A DNA stretch of 64,000 bases, from contig JAZSQB010000038.1 of NCBI GenBank assembly GCA_045537695.1, positions 62,001 to 126,000 on the forward strand, given 5' to 3'. The position numbers and the translations under genes were made by a program. This document shows positions 52,567 to 61,611 of the stretch, piece after piece. The first letter of the stretch is position 1, and every line of letters begins with the position of its first letter. The stretch is from RGIG2041 sp045537695 (GTDB lineage Bacteria; Bacillota; Clostridia; UBA1381; UMGS1253). A model generated the notes under the pieces. That model saw only the letters and a program-made list of their open reading frames with translations, did not search any database and was not told the DNA's origin.

Positions 52567-53505
52567 ATGGGTAGCTTTTTAATGGCGGCAGAGGTAATTG
52601 GGCCTTTGCTGATTTTGATGGTTTTGGGCGTTGTGCTTCGCAAAACAAAACTGGTGGACGAAGCGACGTATAAAAAATTAAACACCTTAATTTTTAAGGT
52701 GTTTTTGCCGCCGCTCATTTTTAATAATGTGTATAAATCCGAGGTGACGGATGTTTTTGACGGCAGACTGATTTTATTCAGCGTTATCGGCGTGCTGGCA
52801 CTGTTTGTCTTGCTTGTGCTGATTGTACCGCTGTTTGAAAAAAACAATCCGAGCCGAGCCGCGATTATACAGGGCATTTTCCGAAGCAATTTTGTGATTT
52901 TCGGCGTACCGCTTACGGTTTCGCTTGCAGGTGAAGCAGCCGCAGGCAAGGTGGCGGTTGCTGTAGCTTTTGTGATACCGCTGTTTAATTTTCTGGCGGT
53001 AATTGCGCTGGAGATTTTCCGTCATGGTAAGCCGGATTTGAAAAAGATTTTAAAGGGCATTGTGATCAATCCGCTCATCATTGCATCCGCACTGGGGTTG
53101 TTGTTCTCCTTCTTCGGTATCAAATTGCCGAAACTTGCGGAAACCGCGGTTTCCGATGTGGCAAAAATTGCGACACCGCTTTCGCTAATCGTACTCGGCG
53201 CATCTTTGGACTTTGCGCTTTTAAAATCCAATTCTTTGCGCGTACTTCTGAGTGTGAGCGCGAGATTGATTTTTGTGCCGCTTGCGGCTTTAACTGTTGC
53301 GGCGCTCCTGGGGTTCCGCGATACGGATATTGCGATTTTAATTGCAGTATTTGCATCGCCGACGGCAGTTTCTTCGTATGCGATGGCACAGCAAATGGAT
53401 GCTGATGCACCGCTTGCAGGGCAGATTGTTGCCGTTTCTACCGCCTTTTGTGTATTTACGGTGTTTTTGTTTGTGTTCGGATTGGATTTAATTGGCGTAC
53501 TTTAA
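52567..53505 (+). CDS. AEC-family (auxin efflux carrier-like) transporter
   Basis: A 312-residue membrane protein with ten helices and the AEC features: G-x-x-L-R-K-T near the start, P-x-x-x-F-N/N in the first half and the helix-breaking N/P block I-A-V-F-A-S-P-T-A-V-S-S-Y in the second. AEC members export organic acids such as malate. The ATG abuts the gatD stop codon with no gap, so it is co-translated with the MurT-GatD genes, an uncommon association worth noting. Confidence 0.85.
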   Translation: MGSFLMAAEVIGPLLILMVLGVVLRKTKLVDEATYKKLNTLIFKVFLPPLIFNNVYKSEVTDVFDGRLILFSVIGVLALFVLLVLIVPLFEKNNPSRAAIIQGIFRSNFVIFGVPLTVSLAGEAAAGKVAVAVAFVIPLFNFLAVIALEIFRHGKPDLKKILKGIVINPLIIASALGLLFSFFGIKLPKLAETAVSDVAKIATPLSLIVLGASLDFALLKSNSLRVLLSVSARLIFVPLAALTVAALLGFRDTDIAILIAVFASPTAVSSYAMAQQMDADAPLAGQIVAVSTAFCVFTVFLFVFGLDLIGVL

Positions 53506-53510
53506 AATGT

Positions 53511-53541
53511 AAACAGCGGCGTACATTGTACGTCGCTGTTT
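53511..53541. terminator. Bidirectional terminator between the AEC gene and hpf
   Basis: AAACAGCGGCGTAC pairs with GTACGTCGCTGTTT across ATT, with G/T wobbles, followed by T residues. It serves both converging genes. Confidence 0.8.
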
Positions 53542-53549
53542 TATATTAT

Positions 53550-54077
53550 TTATTTTTCTTGCTCAATCAAAGCGTATTTTCCGTCTTTGCGCTTATACAC
53601 AATGCTGATGGCATTGTCCTCTGCGTTGTCAAATACAAAGAAATTGTGTCCCAAAAGCTCCATTTGCAGGATGGCTTCTTCTGCATGCATTGGCTTGAAG
53701 GCAAAGCGTTTTACTTTGACAACCTTCAAATCATTTTCCTCGTCAATCGGCGTGACGCCTTCGTACGGTAGGTCAAAAGCACCCTTTTTTAATTTCTTTT
53801 CCAGATGCGTTTTATGTTTTCGAAGCTGGCGCTCGATGATATCGACAATTTTATCGATGGCCGTGTAAAGGTCTGCGTCGCGCTCCTCTGCGCGGTACAT
53901 TACACCGTTGTCATAGATGGTAGCTTCAATAATCTGGTCATCCTTTACGGTGCGGATAGTTACTTTGACCTCCGGTTCTTCTTTAAAATACTTCTCCAGC
54001 TTACCGAGACGCTTGTAAATGCGTTCTTTCATACCTTCGGTTACATCAATTTTTCTGCCGGTGATTATAAATTTCAT
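53550..54077 (-). CDS. hpf: Ribosome hibernation promoting factor, long form
   Basis: A 175-residue cytoplasmic protein. The N-terminal S30AE/YfiA domain (about 1-100) binds the decoding centre; the C-terminal domain (about 115-175, V-K-V-K-R-F-A-F-K-P-M-H-A-E-E-A) drives 70S dimerisation to 100S, which is the hallmark of long HPF. The start at 54077 follows AAGGAG; the open frame runs to 54224 across the terminator and promoter of the neighbour, and is not used. A hairpin CAAGGAA/TTCCTTG lies in its leader (54096-54112). Confidence 0.94.
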   Translation of the reverse strand: MKFIITGRKIDVTEGMKERIYKRLGKLEKYFKEEPEVKVTIRTVKDDQIIEATIYDNGVMYRAEERDADLYTAIDKIVDIIERQLRKHKTHLEKKLKKGAFDLPYEGVTPIDEENDLKVVKVKRFAFKPMHAEEAILQMELLGHNFFVFDNAEDNAISIVYKRKDGKYALIEQEK

Positions 54078-54095
54078 ACATATCAACTCCTTACT

Positions 54096-54112
54096 CAAGG
54101 AAAACTTCCTTG
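54096..54112 (-). promoter_or_regulatory. Leader hairpin upstream of hpf
   Basis: CAAGGAA and TTCCTTG separated by AAC, perfect seven-base arms, in the 5' leader of hpf a few bases before the AAGGAG ribosome site. It may influence translation in response to stress; this is inference. Confidence 0.5.
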
Positions 54113-54147
54113 TATTTATATATACCACCGTTTTTATTTGTTTAAAC

Positions 54148-54175
54148 AAAAAGGACAAGAAAAATTTTCTTGTCC
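54148..54175 (-). terminator. Rho-independent terminator of the vitamin B6 operon
   Basis: On the minus strand GGACAAGAAAA pairs with TTTTCTTGTCC around one base, followed by five T residues. It ends the pdxK-ECF transcript and lies 70 bases upstream of hpf. Confidence 0.9.
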
Positions 54176-54183
54176 GGAAAGTT

Positions 54184-54690
54184 TTATTGGAAATAACGGA
54201 AAGCTTTTGCTTTGACCAAGGCAATTAGCAACAGATAAGCTGCAATGACGCCGAAAACTGCCTGGGACCAGCTGGAAAAAATCATTTGCACAACCGCCAA
54301 CTCGCGCAAGCCTAAAATGAAGTAATCAAATACAAAATAACCGAGCATCATTACGACGGCACCGACACTCATACCAAGTATGGTGCGGACGCCGAGCGGC
54401 TTTTTCTTGTTGGCAATCCAAATGACCGCAAGGCACATCAGCGCTTTGATCATTAGCGTTGGCAGTGCATAGATGACATAACCGCTCGTCAGATCTGCAA
54501 GCATAGCACCGATACCGGCAGCGGCAATGCCGTAGATGCCGCCGGGAAGAAGTGCACATAGGAGAACCAATGCATCGCCTGCGTGCACATAGCCGAGCGG
54601 AGCAATCGGGAATTGTGTGAAGCGTGTTGCGATAAAGACAAGTGCCGTCATAATCGCGGCCATAGCGAGTTTTTTTGTTTGTGTTTTCAT
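54184..54690 (-). CDS. ECF transporter S component, probably vitamin B6-specific
   Basis: The 168-residue membrane protein has about six helices and the ECF S-component features, such as the A-A-x-x-x-A-L-V-F start and P-L-G-Y-V-H-A-G-D. S components bind a vitamin and dock to a shared energising module (EcfAA'T) that is not encoded here. Its neighbour is a pyridoxamine kinase gene, 13 bases away on the same strand, so B6 is the best guess for substrate; PdxU-type S components are known to cluster with pdxK. The ATG at 54690 follows AAAGGAG. Confidence 0.85.
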   Translation of the reverse strand: MKTQTKKLAMAAIMTALVFIATRFTQFPIAPLGYVHAGDALVLLCALLPGGIYGIAAAGIGAMLADLTSGYVIYALPTLMIKALMCLAVIWIANKKKPLGVRTILGMSVGAVVMMLGYFVFDYFILGLRELAVVQMIFSSWSQAVFGVIAAYLLLIALVKAKAFRYFQ

Positions 54691-54703
54691 TGTTTTCTCT
54701 CCT

Positions 54704-55570
54704 TTATAATGGTTTGCATGCGGCAAGGGTTGGCGTGGAAGAGAGTGTGTGCAGAAATTTTTCCAATAGCACACCGTCACGCGGAAGCGTGCCTGCCGCA
54801 TATGTGGCACGGATGCAGGTGGAAACAAAATCCACCGCACGCGTAATTGCCATATTTACATTGTTGTTTTGTAAAAGCGCACCGGTTAAAACGCTGGCGA
54901 AGGTATCGCCCGTGCCCGGATATTCTGCCGGGATATATTCGCAGGCGAGCTGCCAGAAACAGTTGGTGGACTTTTCGTATGCAATAACGCTACTTTTGCT
55001 ATTTTTGAGCGGCGCGCTGGTGATAATCACGGTTTCGGGGCCGAGGTCTGCCAGTGCCAAAAGCCATTCGCGCGCTTCGTCAGCCTCCAGTGTTTCAGGG
55101 AGGGGGCGCTCTAACAGAAAAGCGGCTTCCGTAATATTCGGCGTAATGGTATGCGCTTTTGCGACCAATCTGCGCATATGCGGCACAAAATCCATTTGGA
55201 AGGTGGAATAGAGTGCGCCGTCATCTGCAAATGCCGGATCTACGACGACGAGGGGACTGCCGTCTTTGAAAGCATCAATCATATCCGAGATGATATCGAC
55301 CTGTTTTGCAGAACCGAGAAAGCCGGAATAAATGCAGTCAAAATCAATCGGCAGACTGCGCCAGTGCTGATAATATGCCTCCATTGTATCGGTTAAATCC
55401 ACGAAGGTATAACCGTCAAAGCCGCCGGTGTGTGTTGACAGCACGGCTGTCGGTATCGGACAGACCTGCATACCCATAGAGGATAAAATGGGTATCACAA
55501 CGGAAAGCGAACATCTGCCGTAGCCGGACAAGTCGTGTGCCGCTGCGATTTTTGGGATTTTACAGTCCAT
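54704..55570 (-). CDS. Pyridoxamine/pyridoxal kinase
   Basis: A 288-residue ribokinase-superfamily kinase with the PdxK/PdxY layout: H-D-L-S-G-Y-G-R-C-S near the N-terminus, T-P-N-I-T-E-A-A near residue 140, and the anion-hole P-G-T-G-D-T-F motif near 230 with the catalytic Asp. It phosphorylates B6 vitamers to the coenzyme forms. Start ATG 55570 follows GGGGAGG by seven bases; an upstream GTG overlaps that site and is unlikely. It is paired with an ECF S component. Confidence 0.87.
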   Translation of the reverse strand: MDCKIPKIAAAHDLSGYGRCSLSVVIPILSSMGMQVCPIPTAVLSTHTGGFDGYTFVDLTDTMEAYYQHWRSLPIDFDCIYSGFLGSAKQVDIISDMIDAFKDGSPLVVVDPAFADDGALYSTFQMDFVPHMRRLVAKAHTITPNITEAAFLLERPLPETLEADEAREWLLALADLGPETVIITSAPLKNSKSSVIAYEKSTNCFWQLACEYIPAEYPGTGDTFASVLTGALLQNNNVNMAITRAVDFVSTCIRATYAAGTLPRDGVLLEKFLHTLSSTPTLAACKPL

Positions 55571-55604
55571 AAACACACCTCCCCTTTACTGAAATTACCA
55601 TTTT

Positions 55605-55633
55605 ATTATACTACAAAAATACGAGGAGCGCAA
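55605..55633 (-). promoter_or_regulatory. SigmaA promoter of the B6 operon
   Basis: On the minus strand TTGCGC (55628-55633) and TATAAT (55605-55610) with 17 bases between them, divergent from the cdaA promoter. Confidence 0.68.
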
Positions 55634-55670
55634 GAGTAGAAAAAAATTTGGAATAATCGCAAAAAAGGGG

Positions 55671-55699
55671 TGGAAATTCGGCTGAAAAAGTTGTATAAT
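55671..55699 (+). promoter_or_regulatory. SigmaA promoter of cdaA-cdaR
   Basis: TGGAAA (55671-55676) and TATAAT (55694-55699) with a 17-base spacer, 38 bases before the start codon. Confidence 0.65.
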
Positions 55700-55737
55700 A
55701 AAAATAAATATAAACATACAAGGGAGGTTTGCCGGCT

Positions 55738-56580
55738 ATGGTTGAAATTACGGAAAAAATCGGACAGTTTTTATCGACAATTAAACTGTCGGATTTGATA
55801 GATATTGCAATTGTTGCGGTTATTGTGTATTGGGCAATCCGACTGATTCGAGAAACACGTGCAGCGCAGCTTGTCAAGGGTATTTTGGTATTGGTTGCGC
55901 TGTTTCAGGTCAGCTCCTGGCTTGGCTTTAATACGCTGCAATACATACTGCAAAATACCCTGCAGCTTGGCTTTATTGCGCTGTTGATTGTGTTTCAGCC
56001 GGAGCTTCGCCGTGCGCTGGAGCAAATCGGTCACGGTGCGTGGGGGCGAATTTTTGGTTTTACCAACCGTCAAAACAGCGGGGTGGAAGAGCTCGCTGAA
56101 CAAATCAGTCTGGCGGCAGACAGCTTGTCTAAAAATAAAATTGGTGCATTGATGTGTATTGAGCGTATTACAAAGCTTGGCGATATTGCTGCCGGCGGCA
56201 CGCCGCTTTCAGCGATGGTGACGGCGGAGCTGCTAGTGAATATTTTTGTGCCGAATACGCCGCTGCACGACGGTGCAGTCATTATCGGAGATAACAAAAT
56301 TCTTGCGGCGGCTTGTGTATTGCCGCTGACTGCAAAAAACGATTTGTCCAAGGAATTGGGCACACGTCACCGTGCTGCCATCGGTCTTTCGGAAAACTCC
56401 GATGCCGTTGTGGTGGTTGTCAGCGAGGAAACCGGAAAAATTTCCATTGCGTTAAACGGTGACTTAACAAGAAATCTGACAAAAGAGACCCTGCGTCGTG
56501 CCATTGTGAAATCTTTGGATACGCAGCAGCCGGTTGCGAAAGCGCGAAAGCTGCTTTTCTGGAAGGAGGATAAAAAATGA
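55738..56580 (+). CDS. cdaA: Diadenylate cyclase CdaA
   Basis: The 280-residue membrane enzyme makes cyclic di-AMP from two ATP. Three N-terminal helices precede the DAC domain, which has the catalytic D-G-A motif (Asp178) and R-H-R (210-212). c-di-AMP controls potassium transport and wall turgor in Firmicutes. The ATG at 55738 follows GGGAGG by ten bases; a TTG at 55729 is too near that site. CdaR is encoded directly downstream with a four-base overlap, but glmM, usually third in the operon, is absent. Confidence 0.95.
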   Translation: MVEITEKIGQFLSTIKLSDLIDIAIVAVIVYWAIRLIRETRAAQLVKGILVLVALFQVSSWLGFNTLQYILQNTLQLGFIALLIVFQPELRRALEQIGHGAWGRIFGFTNRQNSGVEELAEQISLAADSLSKNKIGALMCIERITKLGDIAAGGTPLSAMVTAELLVNIFVPNTPLHDGAVIIGDNKILAAACVLPLTAKNDLSKELGTRHRAAIGLSENSDAVVVVVSEETGKISIALNGDLTRNLTKETLRRAIVKSLDTQQPVAKARKLLFWKEDKK

Positions 56581-57521
56581 AAAAGTTTTTAACCTCTGAT
56601 ACTGCGATAAAAATTTATTCTGTTTTGATTGCGATGCTTTTGTGGGGCTTTGTGTCCATCAATCAAAATCCGACCATTACCAAAACGGTGACCGACATCA
56701 ACGTGTTTTGCAGTAATACAGATGCTTTGGAGCAGTCGGGGCTGGCGATTTTGCAGGATGAGAATTTGAAGGCAACGGTAGAAGTGCGCGGCAAACGCAT
56801 GTCGATTGCGAAGGCGGACAAAGCGAGCGTAAGCGCTTCGTTTACCATTCCGGAGCTAAAGGAAGGCACTTATGAAGTGCCGATTGATATTAAATTGCCG
56901 ACCAATGAAATTTATCTTTCGGATAAAAGCCCGTATACCTCGATGGTGACAGTCGAGAAACGAGTGGAAGCACCATTCCAGGTAGATGTATTGATTAATG
57001 GTACAAGTGCAGAAGAGCGTTCAAAGCTGAAAACAATTTTGTCAGCAAACGAAGTGGTGCTTTCAGGTCCGGTTTCTGTAATTGAGACGGTAGAGAGCGT
57101 TAGCGTAACAGTGAATAAATCGGATGTAGACCGTACGGTGAAGGCGGATTTGGTTATTTTGGACAAGGAAGGCAACGATATCAGTGATGACATCAACATT
57201 CAGAAGTCTTCGTCCTCCGTCGGGGTAACGCTTTTGCGTATCATCAGCGCAAAAACGGCGATTACGCCGACGCTGAGTGGTGAGGTTGCAAAGGGGTATA
57301 CTATTGGTAAAATTTCTGCGATGCCGGACAGTGTGCTTTTGGGCACAGTGGAAAAGAGTGATACTTGGCTGCAGGCGGTGGGAACGGAGCCGATTCAGGT
57401 GGACGGACTTTCGGAGAGTTTTACGACAAAAGTGAAGCTGATTGTGCCGCAAGGATATGAATTGATGGAAAGCGTGACAGGGGTCACGGTGACAGTGAAA
57501 ATTGTGCCGATAGGAGACTAA
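56577..57521 (+). CDS. cdaR: CdaR/YbbR-domain regulator of CdaA
   Basis: The 314-residue protein has a single N-terminal membrane helix (about 15-30) and three to four extracytoplasmic YbbR domains of about 80 residues, with the repeated P-V-x-I pattern. CdaR binds and controls CdaA from the outer face of the membrane. The start lies in a four-base overlap with cdaA. Downstream lies polC instead of glmM. Confidence 0.9.
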   Translation: MKKFLTSDTAIKIYSVLIAMLLWGFVSINQNPTITKTVTDINVFCSNTDALEQSGLAILQDENLKATVEVRGKRMSIAKADKASVSASFTIPELKEGTYEVPIDIKLPTNEIYLSDKSPYTSMVTVEKRVEAPFQVDVLINGTSAEERSKLKTILSANEVVLSGPVSVIETVESVSVTVNKSDVDRTVKADLVILDKEGNDISDDINIQKSSSSVGVTLLRIISAKTAITPTLSGEVAKGYTIGKISAMPDSVLLGTVEKSDTWLQAVGTEPIQVDGLSESFTTKVKLIVPQGYELMESVTGVTVTVKIVPIGD

Positions 57522-57524
57522 GGG

Positions 57525-57556
57525 TATAAAGGGGCGCGTTGGCGCGCCTCTTTATA
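57525..57556 (+). terminator. Terminator-like hairpin after cdaR
   Basis: TATAAAGGGGCGCG pairs with CGCGCCTCTTTATA across TTGG, with one G/T pair, then AT-rich sequence without a long T run. It may give partial termination ahead of polC. Confidence 0.65.
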
Positions 57557-57582
57557 TATATAAACAGGTCGTAGGAGTAGGT

Positions 57583-60500
57583 ATGACGAAAATCAGAGAA
57601 ATTTTTCCGGATGCGCCGGAGAATATTTTAGAAATTGAAATTGAAAAAATCAATATTAATAAAGCGACGCGCGTCATGGATATTCTGCTTGCCGGCGCCG
57701 GAAATGCACAGTCGGAAACGGCAATTTTGATTGCGGAGAGTTTTAAACAAAAGTTTAAGCTCAGCGATGCGTTGGTGCGTTATATGGAAGCGGAGCTGTC
57801 TGAGGCGGAATTGCGCACAAAGCAGATGGAAGAGGAAATTATCAAGAAATTCGAAAGTCAGCGCAAAAACATCGGACCGAGCGAAATCATCCTGGGCAAG
57901 AAAATCAAAGGGGAACTGACGGAAATTGAGGATATCACGCCGGAGCTCGGCAGAGTGCGTACAAGCGGTGTGATTTTTGATGTGGAATACAAGCAGCGCC
58001 GCGACGGTGCGTGGGTTGTGACGGCGGATTTTACGAACAAGAAAAGCTCGATGACATTGAAGTTTTTCTGCGATGTGCCGATGCGCGGTGACCGTGCGGC
58101 AGGCGGCTTTTCCAAGCCGACGGCAGCGAAGGATAAAATAGAAGCACGCCTGAAAAAGGGTGTTAAAATTGTTGTCAGCGCAGATATTGTATACGACAAG
58201 TATATGGGCGATTATGTTTTGTTTGCCAACGATATTAATGAGCTACCGAACGATGAGGCAGTCAAAACCGATGACGAGCCACAAAAGAGAGTAGAACTGC
58301 ACGTACATACGCAGATGTCTGCGATGGATGGTGTCTCCTCGGCGACGGATTTAATTTCCCGTGCGGCGAAGTGGGGGCATAAGGCCATTGCCATTACAGA
58401 CCACGGCGTGGTGCAGGCTTTTCCGGAAGCGGCGAAGGCGGCAAAGAAAAATGGTATCAAAGTTATTTACGGCGTGGAAGGCTATGTGGTAGATGACAGC
58501 CAGACGATTGTTTACGGCAATACGGATTGCAGTTTAAAAGACAGCTTTGTCGTGTTTGATCTGGAGACGACGGGGCTTTCGGCAGACAAATGTTATATTA
58601 CGGAAATCGGTGCGATTAAGGTGGTAAACGGCGAGGTTTACGATTCTTTTTCCACCTTTGTGCATCCGCCGGTGAGCATTCCGCAAAAGATTGTGGAGCT
58701 GACAGGTATTACGGATGCGATGGTGGCAGACGCACCGGAAGAGGAAGAAGCGGTTTCCAAGTTTATGGAATTTTGCAAGGGCAGCGTGCTTGTGGCGCAC
58801 AATGCCAATTTTGACACGGGCTTTATCCGCGCCGCGCTTGCGCGTATGGGGCAAGATTTTGTGCACCCCTATATCGACACGGTCGAGCTTTCGCGTAAGC
58901 TTTTAACAGAGCTCAAGAGCTTTAAATTAAATATTATTGCAAAGCATTTGAAGATTAAACTGGAAAACCATCACCGTGCGGTGGATGATGCGCTTGCAAC
59001 AGCGCATATCTTTATCCACCTTTTGGGGATGCTGAAAAAGCGCGGCGTGGAAAACGTCAGCGAAATTAATTCGGCATTCGGCGATGAGATTGATGTGCGC
59101 GGTACAGCGTCACACCATATTATCGTGCTCGCGAAGAACTATGTTGGCTTAGAGAACTTGTACCGGCTGATTTCTGCGTCTAATCTGGATTATTTTTACC
59201 GTACGCCGCGTATGCCGAAGAGTATTATCAATAAATACCGCGAAGGCTTGATTGTCGGCTCTGCCTGCGAAGCGGGTGAGCTGTACCAGGCGGTGTTTGG
59301 TGGTAAGAGTGAATCGGTGATTGAGTCGATTGCAAGCTTTTACGACTATTATGAGGTGCAACCGCTCGGAAATAACAACTTTATGCTCAGAAACGGTTCG
59401 GTAAATTCCATTGAGGAGTTGCAGGATGTCAATAAAAAGATTATTGCTCTGGCGGAAAAGCATGGTAAGCCCGTTGTTGCCACGGGTGACGTGCATTTCT
59501 TAGATCCGGATGACGAGGTGTACCGTCGTGTGTTGATGGCAGGTAAGGGCTTTGATGATGCAGATGAGCAAGCACCGCTTTATTTGCGTACCACGCGTGA
59601 AATGCTGGATGAGTTTTCGTATCTGGATGAAGAAACTACTTATCGCGTAGTGGTGGAGAATCCAAACAAGATTGCCGATATGGTCGAGGTTTTGGAGCCG
59701 GTCAAGGACGGTACCTATCCGCCGAGCATTGAGGGTGCGGAGGAAGATATTGTCCGCATGAGCTATGAAAAGGCGAAGGAGATTTACGGCGACCCGTTGC
59801 CGGAACTGGTAGAGGAGCGTATCAAAAAGGAACTGCATTCCATTGTAACCTACGGTTTTTCCGTTATGTATATGATTGCGCACAAGCTGGTTAAAAAGTC
59901 CAATTCGGACGGCTATCTGGTAGGCTCGCGAGGTTCCGTCGGCTCGTCGCTGATTGCGTTTTTGACGGGCATCACAGAGGTAAATGCACTGCCGGCGCAC
60001 TATATCTGCCCGAAGTGTAAGCACAGTGAATTCAGCGGAGACGGCTCGGGTATTTCCGGTTGTGACCTGCCGGACAAATACTGTCCAGAATGCGGCGAAT
60101 TATATGCAAAGGACGGACACGATATTCCGTTTGAAACCTTCCTCGGTTTTAAGGGCGATAAGGCGCCGGATATCGACCTAAACTTCTCCGGTGAGTATCA
60201 GAGTGTTGCGCATAAATATACGGAAGAACTTTTTGGTGAGGGTTACGTATTCAGAGCGGGTACGATTGGTACAATCGCTGACAAAACGGCGTTTGGTTAT
60301 GTGAAAAAATATTTTGAGGAGCGCTCAAAAGTGGTACACAGTGCGGAAATCAAGCGTATTACGCTTGGTTGTACGGGCGTCAAGCGTACTACGGGTCAGC
60401 ATCCTGGCGGCGTTATCGTTTGCCCAAAGAATCTGGATATACATATGTTTACGCCGGTACAGCATCCGGCGGATGACCCGAACAGTGATATTGTAACGAC

Positions 60501-61596
60501 GCACTTCGATTATCACTCTATCCATGATAATCTGTTAAAGCTCGATATTCTCGGGCACGATGATCCGACGGTGATCCGTATGCTGGAGGATTTGACGGGC
60601 AAGGATGCCAAGACCATCCCGCTCGATGATAAGGAAACCTTAAGCTTGTTTGGCAGCACAGAAGCGCTCGGCGTTACACCGGAGGATATTGGTTCTACGG
60701 TCGGTACCTTCGGCGTGCCGGAATTTGGTACAGCGTTTGTGCGCCAGATGCTTGTGGATACAGAGCCGACTATGTTTTCGGAGCTTCTTCGAATTTCCGG
60801 TCTGTCGCACGGTACGGACGTGTGGCTCAATAACGCCCAGGATTATATCCGGGAAGGTACGATTACCTTAAAAGAGGCGATTTGTACTCGTGACGATATT
60901 ATGATTTATCTGATTCATATGGGCTTGCCGCCGCAGGATGCGTTTACCATCATGGAGAAGGTGCGAAAGGGTAAAGGACTGACGGCGGACGATGAAGCCC
61001 TGATGCGTGAAAACAATGTGCCGGAATGGTACATAGAATCTTGTAACAAGATTAAGTATATGTTCCCTAAAGCGCATGCGGCAGCCTACGTTATGATGGC
61101 ATTCCGTATTGCGTGGTTTAAGGTACACCTGCCGGTAGAATACTACTGTGCGTATTTTTCTATTCGTGCACTCGGTGCGTTTGATGCGGAAATGATGTGC
61201 AACGGCGCGGAAAACTTGCGCGAAGCGATGAAAAATATTGAAGCGATGGAAAAACCGTCGCAGAAGGAATCGGATTTGTACACCACCATGGAATTGGTGC
61301 GCGAAATGTATGCGCGTGGCTTTAGGTTCTTGCCGATTGATTTGTATAAATCGGACGCAAAGAACTTCCTGCCGATGACAAGCGAAGGGGCGATTTTGCC
61401 GCCGCTGTCGAGCTTGCCGGGCATCAGTATCGCGATTGCTGAATCCATTGCCGAGGCGCGTGCACAGGGTGAATTTACCTCTATTGAGGATTTTGCAACG
61501 CGCACAAAGGTGCCGAAGACAGCGGTGGAAACACTGGAGCGCAACGGTTGCTTCAAGGGCATGAAGGAAAGCAGTCAGTTGACCTTTGATTTTTAA
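57583..61596 (+). CDS. polC: DNA polymerase III PolC-type, Gram-positive replicative polymerase
   Basis: The 1337-residue polymerase is the leading-strand replicase of Firmicutes. In order: N-terminal OB-like domain (about 100-215), PHP part 1 (H-V-H-T ... T-D-H-G), embedded DEDD proofreading exonuclease (D-L-E-T-T-G ... H-N-A-N-F-D ... D-D-A-L), PHP part 2, polymerase palm (P-D-I-D-L-N-F-S-G), the zinc-binding cysteines (C-P-K-C ... C-P-E-C) and helix-hairpin-helix tail. It is somewhat shorter than B. subtilis PolC (about 1437), mainly at the N-terminus. The ATG follows TAGGAG. Confidence 0.95.
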   Translation: MTKIREIFPDAPENILEIEIEKININKATRVMDILLAGAGNAQSETAILIAESFKQKFKLSDALVRYMEAELSEAELRTKQMEEEIIKKFESQRKNIGPSEIILGKKIKGELTEIEDITPELGRVRTSGVIFDVEYKQRRDGAWVVTADFTNKKSSMTLKFFCDVPMRGDRAAGGFSKPTAAKDKIEARLKKGVKIVVSADIVYDKYMGDYVLFANDINELPNDEAVKTDDEPQKRVELHVHTQMSAMDGVSSATDLISRAAKWGHKAIAITDHGVVQAFPEAAKAAKKNGIKVIYGVEGYVVDDSQTIVYGNTDCSLKDSFVVFDLETTGLSADKCYITEIGAIKVVNGEVYDSFSTFVHPPVSIPQKIVELTGITDAMVADAPEEEEAVSKFMEFCKGSVLVAHNANFDTGFIRAALARMGQDFVHPYIDTVELSRKLLTELKSFKLNIIAKHLKIKLENHHRAVDDALATAHIFIHLLGMLKKRGVENVSEINSAFGDEIDVRGTASHHIIVLAKNYVGLENLYRLISASNLDYFYRTPRMPKSIINKYREGLIVGSACEAGELYQAVFGGKSESVIESIASFYDYYEVQPLGNNNFMLRNGSVNSIEELQDVNKKIIALAEKHGKPVVATGDVHFLDPDDEVYRRVLMAGKGFDDADEQAPLYLRTTREMLDEFSYLDEETTYRVVVENPNKIADMVEVLEPVKDGTYPPSIEGAEEDIVRMSYEKAKEIYGDPLPELVEERIKKELHSIVTYGFSVMYMIAHKLVKKSNSDGYLVGSRGSVGSSLIAFLTGITEVNALPAHYICPKCKHSEFSGDGSGISGCDLPDKYCPECGELYAKDGHDIPFETFLGFKGDKAPDIDLNFSGEYQSVAHKYTEELFGEGYVFRAGTIGTIADKTAFGYVKKYFEERSKVVHSAEIKRITLGCTGVKRTTGQHPGGVIVCPKNLDIHMFTPVQHPADDPNSDIVTTHFDYHSIHDNLLKLDILGHDDPTVIRMLEDLTGKDAKTIPLDDKETLSLFGSTEALGVTPEDIGSTVGTFGVPEFGTAFVRQMLVDTEPTMFSELLRISGLSHGTDVWLNNAQDYIREGTITLKEAICTRDDIMIYLIHMGLPPQDAFTIMEKVRKGKGLTADDEALMRENNVPEWYIESCNKIKYMFPKAHAAAYVMMAFRIAWFKVHLPVEYYCAYFSIRALGAFDAEMMCNGAENLREAMKNIEAMEKPSQKESDLYTTMELVREMYARGFRFLPIDLYKSDAKNFLPMTSEGAILPPLSSLPGISIAIAESIAEARAQGEFTSIEDFATRTKVPKTAVETLERNGCFKGMKESSQLTFDF

Positions 61597-61611
61597 CTTG
61601 GATGTGAAAAA

